Shown here: positions 23,341 to 36,153 of the stretch, piece by piece | Layout of the letters: the number at the start of each line of letters is the position of its first letter | How positions within the stretch are numbered: the stretch's first letter is position 1 | DNA from: Blastomyces gilchristii SLH14081 | Lineage: Eukaryota; Ascomycota; Eurotiomycetes; Onygenales; Ajellomycetaceae | NCBI RefSeq assembly: GCF_000003855.2 | Contig: NW_003101682.1 | Span: 4,389,306 to 4,453,305 of the forward strand | Direction of reading: 5' to 3' | Length of the DNA stretch: 64,000 nucleotides | The notes under the pieces: model-generated | Told to the model about the DNA's origin: nothing | Seen by the model: the letters and a program-made list of their open reading frames with translations, nothing else | Databases searched by the model: none | Made by a program: the position numbers and the translations under genes

Positions 23341-23507
23341 TGTAATTTGAAAGAATGTACAATTATCAGATAATAATGCAGCCGCATCTGAACATGCTTA
23401 TGAATGTTAAGAGGCTATAGCGGCCACTAATTAATTTAGTATAATGTATATAAGAAGCGGACGTACGCCTGTAATTATACACTGACTCAAGCAACCTTTG
23501 AATCATA
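23341..23507 (+). repeat. 3' LTR of A2
   Basis: 167 bp, TGTAATTTGAAAG to GAATCATA, with GCGGCCACTAATTAATTTAG and TATATAAG. The differences from the 5' LTR are overwhelmingly transitions. The MITE2 sequence resumes at 23508. Confidence 0.88.
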
Positions 23508-23688
23508 ATTTTATTACTTTAAATAACTTTAAATCTCATTTGAGTATTATTAAATATTATTACTTTTTAAAAAATTAAAAACATTCTAAAAAAACTTTAA
23601 AATGTCTAAAAACAGTAAGTTTATGCTAAGAAGGAGACTAAATAAGATTAAATAAAATCATTTTGATAATGTTTCTAAGTTATAGTTT
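23508..23688 (-). mobile_element. Middle piece of MITE2
   Basis: Continues MITE2 after A2 (first bases ATTT are the A2 duplication) and ends with AGTTT at 23684-23688, the left duplication of C1. It matches MITE1 positions near 11120-11300. Confidence 0.88.
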
Positions 23689-23961
23689 TGTGGCGGGCTG
23701 CGCCCGATCAATTTTATAGACTATTTCATTACACTTCATAGATTGCTGCTGAAAGCTTCAATTCCCAGTCACTGATTCTTGGCTGAAAAATGAACAGAAT
23801 TTCTATTCTTCTGCTGTGAAGCTTCACTGTGTACATGTATAAATATTCACTCTGATTGCTAATTCCTGCACTTTCTCTTAATTCCTTCTCTAATGTTTTT
23901 TCCTTTTGTATTATAAGACCTATAAATATGATACTAATCTATTCAGTGTTGATCTCTTATA
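23689..23961 (+). repeat. 5' LTR of C1
   Basis: 273 bp, from TGTGGCGGGCTGCGCCCGAT to TTGATCTCTTATA (a mutated form of the GGCCTCTTACA end seen in C2). The first 20 bp keep their GC content. Confidence 0.85.
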
Positions 23962-25440
23962 CTTGGAAAATGTTCATTGTCTTCTTAATAGAAATGATTA
24001 CTTATTAAGAAGATATTCAAACATGTAATAACATGTAAGAAATAAAGAAATGAACAATTAGTTAAGTGAACACTAAGTCTCTAAATAGAAGCTTACTCAT
24101 CAGTCACTCTGATCTCACAATAAGATCTCATGAAGAGAACAAGATCTCACAAGAGAATGTCAGTGAAAGACTCAAGAGTTCTGACATCTTAAACATACGA
24201 GATATTCATATGATTACACTTTCAATTCTGAAGAACTCTCAAATGCAGATACCACACATTCAATAAACAATATAGCTATGTCTATCAATAATATGAGAGA
24301 ACTCTTGAACGCGAGCATAGATGCAGTGTCACAGTAGCTTCAAGCAATGTTGAAATTACAACAAGAACAGATAGCTGATATATATACAACTCAACAACAT
24401 CAATACAAAGAAATTCAATGATTGTCTCAACAAGACACCTCTACACAGACAATTTCAACACTGATTGAATTAGAGATAATATAAACACTGAAGAAATGTC
24501 TAGATAATTCTGCATATTTCAATACTTCTGATCTCACTCTCTATTCATCATGAAGCTTGAAAATGCTTGTGAAACTAAGTGTAGATGAAGATGTTATCAG
24601 TTCATTAACTAATCAAGATTGATATATCAATAATCAATTGAAAGACCATGTGAGACAGAAGTTTCATTCATGAATAAAGACATGTGAACTGATGTTATAT
24701 ATATCTGACAATGTTATCAAACATCTTGATGTTCTGTTCTGAGACACTGCTATACAATAGAAGATATTAGATTAATTACAGAGTGTCTGACAGAGAAATA
24801 CTTCTCTTATAATATTTATTCCTGATTTTAACATCAAGATTCAAGAAGCAGTTGATCAATCTTGAAAGAAATGAATAAAGATTAGTATGCTTAAGAAGAT
24901 ACTAATTTTTAAACTTCTACAGACTATTATAAGTGTAGATGAAGATCAGACTTATGAAGACTTCTGTATACAACTCTGAATATTGAATGACTGCCTTATC
25001 AAGCTTAAGAGTATACAGACCTGTGACAGGAGATGTTACATCTCAGTCACTCATACATCTCTGTTAAAGAATAATAATAATGCAGATATTATGAATTGAG
25101 TAGACTCAAATATCTGTATATAAACAAGAGTCTTCACCGCCTGAACAAGCTTTCAAGTTTCTGAGATTGCTTCTGAAGAAGTCACTGATCAATGTCAATG
25201 AGAAATATGCATTAATTATAACTGATCAGAACATATTACTTTCAACTGTAAATCAATCTACATGTCTTCTCATTTTAAGGAAGAATCAGTGCCAGTCCGT
25301 GCCAACCATATCACATTGAAGAAGGATTTGAATGATAACTATAAGAACATCTCAATGAAACAGGGAAAAGATTAACTCCTGCTCAAACTCACAAGCAGAA
25401 GCTCGAAGAGGTCAGACAATAACAATTTAAAGAGAAAATG
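23962..25440 (+). pseudogene. Gag of C1 with zinc knuckle
   Basis: Reading starts near 24066 ('MNTKSLNRSLLISHSDLT', 66 codons). In the following 1.2 kb, gag-like sequence can be read with Trp-to-TGA stops. A CCHC zinc knuckle lies at 25208-25249: C-X2-(Tyr for Cys)-X4-H-X4-C, with the second Cys changed by a G-to-A mutation. This nucleic-acid-binding knuckle packages the element's RNA. The same segment is in C2 at about 45900-46060. Confidence 0.75.
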
Positions 25441-28113
25441 ACAATGAATGTGATTCTTGTATCTACTGTGATAAATAAGATGTATAATATGAAAGCCATG
25501 ATAGACAGCCGTCTATGCCACTATGCAATGATTAAATCTTCAGTCATAAGATATTATAATCTTCAGTGTATTTACTTATCAAAACCTTAACTTCTTGATG
25601 AATTTGATGACTTAAAAGACATTTGTAGCTGTTACATGATAAAACTCAACGTAGTTGTTGAAAGACATCAACATGAAGATACTTACATATATAAAGTTGA
25701 TAATCTTGACTATAATCTTATACTAGGACTTTTCTGACTATATGAACAAGGCATCTTATTGAAGGCTTAAAACAGGAGTATAATATTCTCTAATAGTGAT
25801 TGAGTTCATGAGAATGATGTTCACAAGACTATGAATCTGATACAGATCTCTGTCAACACTTATAAAATGCTTCAAAAAAACTTCTGATAAAGTTACTAAC
25901 AGAGTTAACAGTAAGATTGTATAATAATCTACTCTATCAGCCTGGTCAATATTAAAAAAGCTTAAGAGAAGTTATTTCATGTTACAACAACACATTTTAA
26001 TATAAAACTCTCTCAATAATATCACAAATATCTAAATGTCTTCTGATAAAATAATAATGTTATAAATCTACTCTTCTTACAAGGTTCAGAAGTGAACCAC
26101 AGTATCAAGTTGAAAAGAAAAAATGATAAAGACTCTGAATCATTATAAGACCTTCTTTATAATATGTTCTGAGATGAACTTCTTCTTCTTTGAAAGATAC
26201 TCAATGATCTGTTAAATAAAGAATTCATATATATTAGTAACTTCTCTGTCACAGCTTCTATTCTCTTTGCAAAGAAATCAGATGAAGAACTTTGATTCTG
26301 TGTGAACTATTAAGCACTGAATAGATTAACAAAGAAAGACTGCTATTCTTTATCTCTTATCAATGAAACTTCAGCTCATATCATGCAAGCTCAATGATTT
26401 ACAAAGCTAGATATCATCACTGCATTTCATAAGATCTGTATCACTGAAGAAGATGAGTGACTTACAGCATTTTGAACACAATATGACCTCTTTGAATGAG
26501 TAGTCAAATCTTTTGAATTGATTATTACTCTCAGTACAATTCAGAAGTATATTAACAGAGCACTCTGAGATTTTCTTAATAAGTTTGTATCTGTTTATCT
26601 TGATAACATTCTCATCTTTACTGATAGATTCAGAGAAGAATATTAAGGGTATGTATAAAGAGTGTTACAATGATTATAAGAAGCAGAACTATCAATAGAT
26701 ATTGACAAGTATAATTTTAAAGTTAAGAGTATGAAATATCTAGATTTTATCATAGAAGTTGATAAGAGAATCTGAATGAATTCTAGAAAGATCTTCACTA
26801 TTCTTGAATGAGAAGCTTCATATACTGTGAAGAGTGAATAAAGCTTCATTGAATTCACTAACTTCTATCAGTGATTTATACAGAACTTCTCAGGTATCAT
26901 GAGATCACTTACATAACTTATTAAGAAGAACTTAATATTTTAATAATCAGCAGACACTGAAGCTGTATTCATATAAATGAAGAAGATATTCATTAATACT
27001 TCTGTGCTAATAATATTTGATTCTTTTTATAAAACAGTTGTTGAAGCTGACTTCTCTGACTATATTACAGAAAGAGCTATATTACAATATAATAGTGAAG
27101 ATGTCTTATAATCATGCATCTTTATGTCTAAGAAACTGAGTTCTGCTGAATACAATTATGAGATGTATGATAAGAAACTTCTTATAATAGTACACTGTCT
27201 AGAAGAATAAGACTCTAAACTCTGAAGTGTCTCTAAATTTGATATAATCACAGATCATAAGAATCTCAAGTACTTTACTATCATCTGCAAGCTTACTGAA
27301 CAACAGATGCAATAGTCTGAGCTCTTAAGCTATTTTCATTTTATGATACACTATCACTCTGACAGTCAGAACTCAATGACAGATGCTCTCTCATAATAAG
27401 AGTAAGATATATCATTCAATGTAACAGACACTCACTGAATGAACTGAGAGCACTGACTCTTAGACTCAAAAATACTAGTTAATCATAATGAAATAACTTA
27501 TGACACTATACACACTTCTCTGATTAGAACATCTTCTCTCTAAACTATCACTGATACTAATATCTTAACATCTCTTGAATCTATACTGAATGAACTGTGA
27601 TATACAACAGCTTAAACTGATGAACTTCTTCAAGCACTTGCTGAAGCAGTGTATTAAGAAGTATTCTGATTTCTCTTGAAACTACACATAAAGACTCATA
27701 TCATAGAATGTTCAATGAATAATAATAATACTCTGTAATTCTGTGAATAATACTGAGTCTCTCAGTCTGAATCTCTATACACTCAGATAATGCAAGAGAT
27801 GCATGATTCATATATAATTTATCATTCAGAATGCGAATAACTGTATTAAATACTCTCTTGAGAATTCTACTGATCTGAGATATTAAACAGTATCAGACAC
27901 TTTGTCTGAAACTGCAACTATTATTTCTCTATCATGTCATAAAAAGATTGTAGAAAAGACCTGCTGAAATCACTTGATTTCTCTGATAGAATCTGATAAG
28001 ATGTAGTAATTAACTTCACTATCAATCTCTCTGAGAGTAAGAGTTGTAAAAAGATTCTGATCATTGTTGACTAATGAAGTAAAAATATAATATTGAAATC
28101 TTGTAATAAGATA
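25441..28113 (+). pseudogene. Protease, reverse transcriptase, RNase H, integrase start of C1
   Basis: The protease active site reads AMIDSR (for IDSG) near 25500. Reverse transcriptase follows at about 26200-26900 with 'ASILFAKKSDEELWFCVNYWALNRL', 'WFTKLDIITAFHKI' and the catalytic box YLDNILIFT at 26596. RNase H follows at about 27000-27400 ('VVEADFSDYITERAILQY', 'YNYEMYDKKLLIIV', 'ITDHKNLKYF'). The integrase starts at about 27640 with 'ILIIVDWW' at 28050, where A4 is inserted. Stops are mainly TGA at Trp positions. Confidence 0.85.
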
Positions 28114-28281
28114 TGTGGTTCGGAAGAACGTACGACCGTCGGATAATAACACGGCCGCTTCCGAACTTGCTTACGAATGTAAAGAAGCCATAGCGGCCAC
28201 TAATTAATTTAGCGTATGAGATATAAGAAGCCGGTGTATGCCTGTAATCGTACACTTGCTAAAGAAGACCTTTGAATGACA
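28114..28281 (+). repeat. 5' LTR of A4
   Basis: 168 bp, TGTGGTTCGGAAGAACG to TTTGAATGACA, including CGACCGTCGG, a CGGCCGC core, and ATATAAGAAGCCGG. This is among the least mutated family A LTRs. Confidence 0.9.
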
Positions 28282-30160
28282 TCTGATAGCATGTCTAAAA
28301 ACCAGTGAGAAGTGCAGACTTCTTCAGAGCATGATAATTCTGTCTATGAAGCAACTCATAGTTATCATGTCAGTGTGATTCTAGAACATCTCAAAAGATA
28401 GTGTATGAAGAGTGATGAATGAAAGAGCATCTGATTGATACTGCTTTGCTTATTGAGAGAAACTCCACACTCAGGTGAATGCCATATACGCGAACAGATG
28501 AGATGTGAGAAAGAGGAATGAAAGCAGTGAACCAGATTCAAAGAAGATCACTCTTCACTCAAAGAGATAAAAGAGAGGGGTGATCATCACTGAAGTTGTA
28601 CAATAATAACAGAAATCATATAATAATATAGTAATATAATGATAGACATTATATGATTAACAAGAAACCACTGAAATGAATATCTCTTCTAGTTAATACA
28701 AACAACACTCTTCTCTGCTATCTGAACTGAAAGATATGTAGAATCTTTCAGAGAATTTACTCAAAACAGTAAGAAAAGCAGCTGAAATTATTAAACTGAA
28801 ATCAAAGCTTTATATATATACAAGGATTCTAAATGAGATCAAGGCCTTGTGTACACAGTGACAGGCTGAGACAGAAATTAAATAACAATTAACATTCACT
28901 GCAGATCAAGTATTCACTATGAAGAGCTTCACTGATATAATCATCATCATTAATAAGAATAGAGAAAACCAGATCTTAGATCTGCAGCAGAAGATCAAAT
29001 ATTTACACAGATAGATAACTATATCAAACCTGAAGATCTTATTATAATTATTCACAATCTCTTCAGAAGTGTATATATTATCAGAGATCACTGTGCAGAA
29101 TGAGAATCTGAGTATGAAATATATCAAGCTAAAAGATCTGCTGAAGTGATTAAGCTTTAATAATAACTGAAAAAATGATGCTATAATTAGCTGACTAAGT
29201 CAGATATAATTATATTATCAGATTAAATGTGAACTCACAGACAGACAGTTAACAGAATTTCAATAAGTCTTAAAATCTGCTACATTTCTACATAGAAAGA
29301 TAAAGTCATTATAAATAACTGATAAAAAGATAAATCTCACAGATCTGAAGTAATATTCATTCTCACAAATATGAAATGAGTTTTTCCAATAAATCTTGCA
29401 TAACTTTGAGAAAGTTAATATATAAGATAAGTGTTATACATGTCTCACTGAGTGTAGACAAGTGAGTGATGTTATATTATACTTCACACACTTCAGTTTA
29501 CACTATCTTATATTGAATGAAGAGCTTTTAATATCTTTCTGTTTACAGATCTTTATTCATGATCTTACATCTGAGTTAAGAGTGAAATGAAAATACTTAA
29601 TCTTGTAATCAGACATGATGAAAGAAGTATATAATATTCTCATTATACAGAATCAAGTGAGTTAATTATGATAGAAAATACTGCAATCAAGTATATCTTA
29701 GTAAAGAACAGATAATCAGACTTCTACAACATAAGTCACACATTCAGACACAATGAATCTAAATTTAAATGCTATTACTAAAGCACTGAATTCTCTGAAA
29801 AAGAGATCTTCTGAGTGAAAATCTTGATATTATGAGTATTGAGCTTGCTTCAACTGTGAATATCAAAATCATGATATAAAAGATTGCACTCAGCATGCAC
29901 AGTCAAGAGAGATAAGAGAGTTAAAAAACTAGCAGAATCAGTGAGCTTGAAGATACTCACTGATATTCTATGAAAAGTCTTCAAAGTGAAAGAGATGTCT
30001 GTATTAGATGACTCTCTGAATTCTATGAATATAAAGAAGAAGCAGACTTCTGAATGAGATGTAGATAAGAATGATGAAGTAAACACTTATCTCAATACTG
30101 TAAGATCTGAAATGTTAATGTATAAGAGACACTTAAGTAAGAATTGAGAGATGACTGCAA
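28282..30160 (+). pseudogene. Gag of A4 with intact zinc-knuckle pattern
   Basis: The region after the LTR reads as gag with scattered stops. At 29846-29887 the sequence translates to CFNCEYQNHDIKDC, an unbroken CX2CX4HX4C knuckle; the Gly positions usual in this motif are changed, as expected from G-to-A mutation. Family A gag is unusually long (about 1.8 kb before the protease). Confidence 0.75.
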
Positions 30161-32120
30161 AAGTGTTAGCAGACATAGAAGCTTCTATATAATATATTAA
30201 TGATTATATAATCTAAAGACTGAAAGAGGTTCACTGAGTGAAGAATTTCTGATGTATAAGATTATCTGATAACTCATATTTAATATCATCTGTAAGAGTA
30301 AGAGTTCCCTTGTACTTCAGAGAATGATCTTGCTATATTTGAGTGTGAGAGCTGCAGAATATGAAATACAATCTTATTCTCAGACTCAATTGATTTCAAA
30401 GGTTCAATCAGCAGATTCAATAGTATACATATTATATACAGTTGACTGATAGGAAGAAAATGATTCATACAATTCTATCAACTGATATGAGAAGAACATT
30501 TCATATCTCTGATATAAAAGAATTAAATCTGCTTATACATTAATAAGTAAAGAGAATGATTCACAAGACCTTATCTAAAAGCATTCTGTATATCATACAG
30601 AACCTGAAAGTGAAGAAAACCAAGATAAAAGATATATGAGAGAATAAGTGTATGAAGAAGTTTCTGAAGAAGCATGAGAAGATCTTCTAAACAGATCTTT
30701 CACTGAAATTGCTGCTGAAATGAGAATTTGTACATGAGATTAACACAGGGGATGCAAAATCAGTCAATCAGAATGTGTATTCTCTGTCACAAATGCATCT
30801 TGAAAAACAGAAGTGTCAGATCACAGATCTTCTAGAATATGATCTCATACATCTCTTATCAAGTGTATGAGGCTTTCCAGTTCTATTCATGAAAAAGATA
30901 AGTGAGAAGTGATGAATGTGTATTGATTATTAAGCACTTAACAAGCTTATAATCAAGAATGAATATTCACTATCACAGATTCAATAACAGTTGAATACAG
31001 TTGAAAATATCTGATATCTATTAAAGATTGATCTTCTCTCAGAATACTGACAGATCTGTATAGATAAACTGTCAGTTTCATGAACTGTATTTAATATGCA
31101 ATGAGAGAAGTTTGAATTTCTGATAATATTATTTAGTCTGATAAATGCATCTGTCATCTTTTAAACAATGATGAATATAATTCTTCATAAACAGAATGAA
31201 ATTCTATATCTTATATATCTCAATAACATTCTGGTCTTTTCAAACTCATATAATAAATATCTGAAGCATCTCAATAAAGTGCTTATAACTCTGACAGAGT
31301 ATAAGCTCTATATTAAATCAACAAAGTATGTATTTGAAATGAAAGAGTTGAAGTTTGTAGAATATGTAGTGAGTGATAACTGTATACATCTCATTCTGAA
31401 GAAATTGAATGTCATAGTGAATTAACTGTAGCTGAGAAATATATATCATGTATAACAGTGTCTTGAGTTGATCTCATATTATCACAGATTTATTAAGGAT
31501 TTCACACAAATATCTGCATCACTCTCAGATCTCTTAAGAGAAATAGATACAAATCTGTGAAAGAAGAAGTTTTATTCAATCATCTGAAATACTGCATACA
31601 AAGAGGCTTTTCTCACACTGAGAGAACATGTAATAACATTCTCAGTGCTTATTCAATCAGATCATGATAAATCTTTCTATATCAAGATAAATGCATCTGA
31701 ATAAGCTATCAGAGACACTCTTCTACAGATGAGTAAGAATGACAAGCTGCACTCAGTGATATATAATGATAGAAAACCATCAGATGCTGAGTTAAATTAC
31801 TCAGTATATGAAAAGAAATTGCTAGTGATCAAGCACATGCTGGTATTGTGAAATAGATATATTAACAATGAGCATATGACAATGATGATCACAGATTATG
31901 AAAGTTTCATCTATCTACAATTGACAATAAAACCTTTCAAATACTTAGTATGTTGAATCTCAGAGTTCTAAGCATATAATCTTCATATCAAATACTGAAG
32001 GAGATCAGACACTGTGATATTTAATGTAATCAGTCACAGATCTGATTTCATGAATGAGAATTCTGTGAATCAGATATAAGAGAAGTTTGCATTAAACACA
32101 CTGAGAGAGTGTAAGAAATT
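30161..32120 (+). pseudogene. Protease, reverse transcriptase, RNase H of A4
   Basis: The protease site reads ADIEAS (family ADTGAS) at about 30170. Reverse transcriptase runs from about 30890 to 31430: 'ALNKLIIKNEYSLSQI', 'WYLLKIDLLSEYWQICI', and the catalytic box YLNNILVFS at 31216, where both Asp codons became Asn. The frame 31168-31425 covers the thumb part. RNase H lies at about 31600-32060 ('LNYSVYEKKLLVIKHML', then 'VISHRSDFMN'). Confidence 0.85.
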
Positions 32121-33480
32121 AGAATGAGTGAATATTATAATCTCTCACTTGAAGAATGACAAGGTGTTGAATAATAAGTATCTCATGAGAGTAGTAGAAG
32201 AGATGCTTTCAAACTTCAAGCTGAGAAAATTGAAAAATAATATTATGCTTTATCATGATCTAGAATATGTGAAAGCTCCCTGTCTAGAATCTTTATTTAG
32301 ACATGACTTGATGACTTACATGTACAAGGAATTCAGTCACTTAGAAAGCTCTGAACTCATGAGTGTACTCAAATCAAGAGTATACTGATCAAGCATGACT
32401 GAGAACATTCAGATGTATACTTATAAGTGTCTGAATTATCAGGTTGTGAAAGAATCTAAGAAAGAGTTAGAATACAAGAAAGTGCAATATTAGATGAAGT
32501 ATATAATACAACTGTTTAAATGATGAGAGATGAATCGCATAGATATATTACTGTAAATATCAAATGAAAATTAATGAATAATCTATATCAACTATGAAAT
32601 ATCATACAAGATTCTAACTGATAATAATGTGAATCTCATGAAAGAAGTAGTGAGGCATTTCATGGGTCAGTTACAGACAAGATATTATAGAACAACATCA
32701 TATCATCTGCAGATAAATAGAAAGATGAAACACTTGAATTGAATCTTGAATAACATACTGATGAAATATCTAGTGAGCAAGTCTATAAGACTATGAAATG
32801 AATATCTCAGACAGGTGCTAATGATCATGCAGATTTGACAGCATGCAGTCTCCAAGCATTCATCATTCTACCTGTTGTATGAATTGCATCCGCGCATTCC
32901 GGAGAATGCTTTGAAAAAGGTGGGGGAGAGAATAGCAGTTGTGAATGCAACAGTCGCGGATGCAACAGTTGCAGATGCAACAGTCGCGGACACAGCAGGA
33001 ACAGCAGTTACAGACACAGTAGTAGCAGTTGCAGACGCAACAGTCATGGATGTGGAATCAAGATTGAAAGAGATCAGTTATGCATGTGCAAAAGCTAATA
33101 AGTTACTTGTGAACTGAGCAATTCAATTGAAAAGAATATAAGACTCACTAGTTAAGAAATTGAGTCTCAAGATGAGAATGTGAGTTCTCATATACAATGA
33201 GAGTTCTGAGAAGTTTCAATCTAGATGATTTAAGTTATATAAAATACTTAAATCACATTCTCTGAGAACATATGCATTGAAAGAATCAGAGAGATGAATC
33301 TTATATAACTTAATCAATGATTCATGACTTATAAAAGCAAAGATATAAGACCTGAGTAGATTATAATCATCTACAGCATTATTATCAGTATTGAAAAAGA
33401 AGAGACTTATAATTGAAAAGTCTCACAAAGTAAGAGAAATTATAGATGCTTATAAATCAGATAATCTTACTTATTTCAAT
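32121..33480 (+). pseudogene. Integrase of A4 with internal deletion
   Basis: The zinc-finger part is in the frame 32128-32388 ('MYKEFSHLESSELMSVLKSRVY'-type HHCC region, with the C-terminal 'CLNYQ' after a TGA). At 32582/32583 about 93 bp (31 codons) that A1, A2 and A5 possess are missing, including the region around the first catalytic Asp. The core resumes with 'KILTDNNVNLM'. The frame 32875-33117 carries an expanded Val-Ala-Asp repeat (32940-33055) before 'ESRLKEISYACAKANKLL', and then the GPY/F-like segment 'EKFQSRWFKLYKILK'. Confidence 0.82.
32940..33055 (+). repeat. Coding minisatellite in the integrase linker (A4)
   Basis: Repeats of about 15 bp of the GCAACAGTCGCGGAT / GCAGTTGCAGATGCA type, coding for Val-Ala-Asp-(Ala/Thr). 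A4 has clearly more units than A1 (about 500-545), A2 (about 20265-20310) or A5 (about 51940-52020). The tract also keeps CpG in an otherwise CpG-free region. Confidence 0.7.
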
Positions 33481-36153
33481 CTTTTCATAATTATAAGAAA
33501 AGAATGAGAAGCAATGAAGAAATCAGATGAATATCACACTTCAATAAGTAATAAGACTGTAGCTGATCATACAATAATGCACTGCAGATAGTGAGTATAA
33601 CACAGTAAAGAGCAGTCTCAAAGCAGCAGACTTATATATAAGTCAGATCACAGAAGAAAAAGAAATTCAGAGTTGAATTTGACTGTTTACATCAGTTTAA
33701 TCACAGAGATCATAGAGAATGAACTATCTGAAACATTCATGAATATATGAGACTAAGTCATCTCAATCTCTGAGAACACTCAGAGATCAGACAAGATTAG
33801 TTTTGATGAGCTGTTTACTATAGTAATCTAGATGAGTGAAGAGAGACAGTATAATATATAAGATAGAATTACAAAAGATGAAAGCTGTTGAATCTAGTCA
33901 CTGAACACTGTATTATATAGAGATTGCATAAGAGTAGTGACTAACAGATAAAGAAAAAGTGTAAGAAAAGAAAAGAGATAATGAATTAATCATCAACTGT
34001 AAGAATTAACTGTAAAAGACAAATATTATTATACATATCTCATTCATTTTCATACATCACATATTTAATCTATTTTCAATGTTACATCATCTGAAAAATA
34101 CTAAAAATAAAAGAAATCTCAAAACTCAAGATCTGCAAGAAATTTGAGAGCTGTAAGCTGCTCTTCTAATAACACTGTACATGTCTCTGATTTCTCTATC
34201 ACTCTGTGTACAACATTAATGTCATTTATCACAAGATTGACTGAAATGCTAATATAGAAATGTGTACATGTACATGTAGAAAAATTGAAGAAGAGTATGA
34301 AACCTGCAGAATCAGAAGCCAGAACAGAAGAGATGAAGACAGAAGAAATAGAAGAAGAAGAAGATACAGAACTGAATAAATAACAGTAGAAGTCACTCAG
34401 AGCTAAATACTTATAATCTGATATGTACACAACCTTCTCTGCAGAGAAGAAAGAGAAAGTGATGAGAGAAGCTTAAGAATAGAAGAGAGTAGTCTCAGCA
34501 GTGTTATCATCTTCAATTGAAATGATCTCTGACACTGAAGTAACTAAGAACTATTATTAGTATATGAAACTGTAAAAGCAGAAGTAATAATTACTGAATG
34601 AATATCTACTGATCTTAGAATTGTACATGTAATTATAATACATATGAGACTTCTCAGAAAGAGAGAGAGAGATACAGAGAAATACAGAAAGCAGAATACA
34701 GCATGTGAATGACTCATTCTCATAATAATATCTCAGACAAGACATACAAGCCTCATACCTGTGAGTGTAAAAGAGTATGACATTCACATTCTCATTTCTG
34801 AAAACATGAATATCTTTTATCTGCATTATGAAGTTGAATGACAGATGTCAGAGAATAGACTGATATAAATCTATTATTTCAAAGAAATTCATCAGAGTAG
34901 ATGTCTCTATGATATTGAACTTTACAGTTGTAAAAAGTTTCTTAGTATCTATGAATGTTATGACTTTATACACAATAAAACTCATAATAATTTTTTCTAA
35001 GAATAGGAAAATCAGCATCAGAAAGAAAAGATGAAAAAGAAAAAAACTTATAATCTTAATACTGTTAAGAGAGAGAGTGATTCTTTAATATAAATGAATA
35101 ATTATCTCATTATAAATATTTAAAATGAATATAATAATTGATATTCATAGCTGAGCTTCAGATAGTTATATTGTACACAGTCTTTATACAATAAATTGTT
35201 CTAGAGATTGATAAGAAGAGCAGAAGTGTACATACTGAGAAATGTGATTTATTAAGTCTACATAACAGCTTCTTGAAACAGGAAGAGCTGATAATGAAAG
35301 CAGAGACAGCAGAATCAGGGAGAGCAGAGATAGCAGAAGTGAGAGAATCAGACACAGAAGCAGAAGTAGCAGGAGCGGGAGAATCAGACACAGGGGCAGG
35401 TGTAGAAGATTAAGAGAAAGATGCAGTAGAGAAAGAAACAGAGAGAGCAGAGAGAGATGCAGAAGACTCAGCTACACATGACATGAACAATTTCTTTATT
35501 ATTATGTTCTTCAAGTTCTTGATCAATGATTCAATATTGAGTTCACTATCATCAGTAGATGTGAATCTGTCAATACATGAAGATTCTATACAAATAAAAA
35601 TAAACATATCAGCATCTGTGTTTATGCAAAATTGTGTCAGAAAACATGATCAGAAACTCACTGAGAAGAAAAACAGTCAAGAATGTATAAGAAGATGAAG
35701 AAGATATGTCATTCATAGTAGTATGTTCTGACAATTGTTAGAAGATAAATAAGTCCTGATTATATTCCACAATGTGTTACACTTAGTGCTAACAAACTGC
35801 TCAGTATGAGCACTATGAGAATGCTTGTTGTAAGAATGAAAGATCATTGTCAGAAATGTGTATGATGTGATAGATGAATAGATGAAAAGAGTTGAATAGA
35901 AGAAGAAGTAGAAATCTTGCATGAGATAGTAATGTTCAATGATGATGATGATGAAGAAGATGATTGAAGAATGAGAAAAGTGAGTGAATAAGTAATATAA
36001 TATAGTGAAAGTTTCTTTGTGAGAATGTATGCAGAACACTAGCTGAATCAGAGATAGATTACAAGATTGTGAACACTAGTGACATGCTAATCCGCATGAA
36101 GCTAGAATGAATGTTATGATCATGTGAGCATGACTGAATCTAGTGAGAGAGGA
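33481..36153. other. A4 3' region with antisense frames
   Basis: 2.7 kb with no recognised sense domain beyond the integrase end. Minus-strand frames, in antisense reading order: 35410-35607 (its start corresponds to the DADMFIFICIESS segment), 35158-35391 (Ser/Ala/Pro-rich, ends YNITI), 34557-34826 (Cys cluster 'YEACMSCLRYYYENESFTCC') and 34119-34430 (103 aa). The order is the same in A5, where the frames lie on the plus strand. Confidence 0.55.

Larger units (their letters stand above)
11732..23507 (+). mobile_element. Gypsy family A copy A2, full length, interrupted
   Basis: A complete family A element inserted in MITE2. The 5' LTR is 11732-11898 and the 3' LTR is 23341-23507; the 4-bp duplication ATTT lies at 11728-11731 and 23508-23511. 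Removing the duplication restores the MITE sequence at the right length. The inside is interrupted by L1 (12845-13490), an assembly gap (15511-15610) and the tRNA-headed LINE chimera (16615-19485). Domain order: gag with zinc knuckle remnant, protease, reverse transcriptase, RNase H, integrase, long 3' region. Confidence 0.9.
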
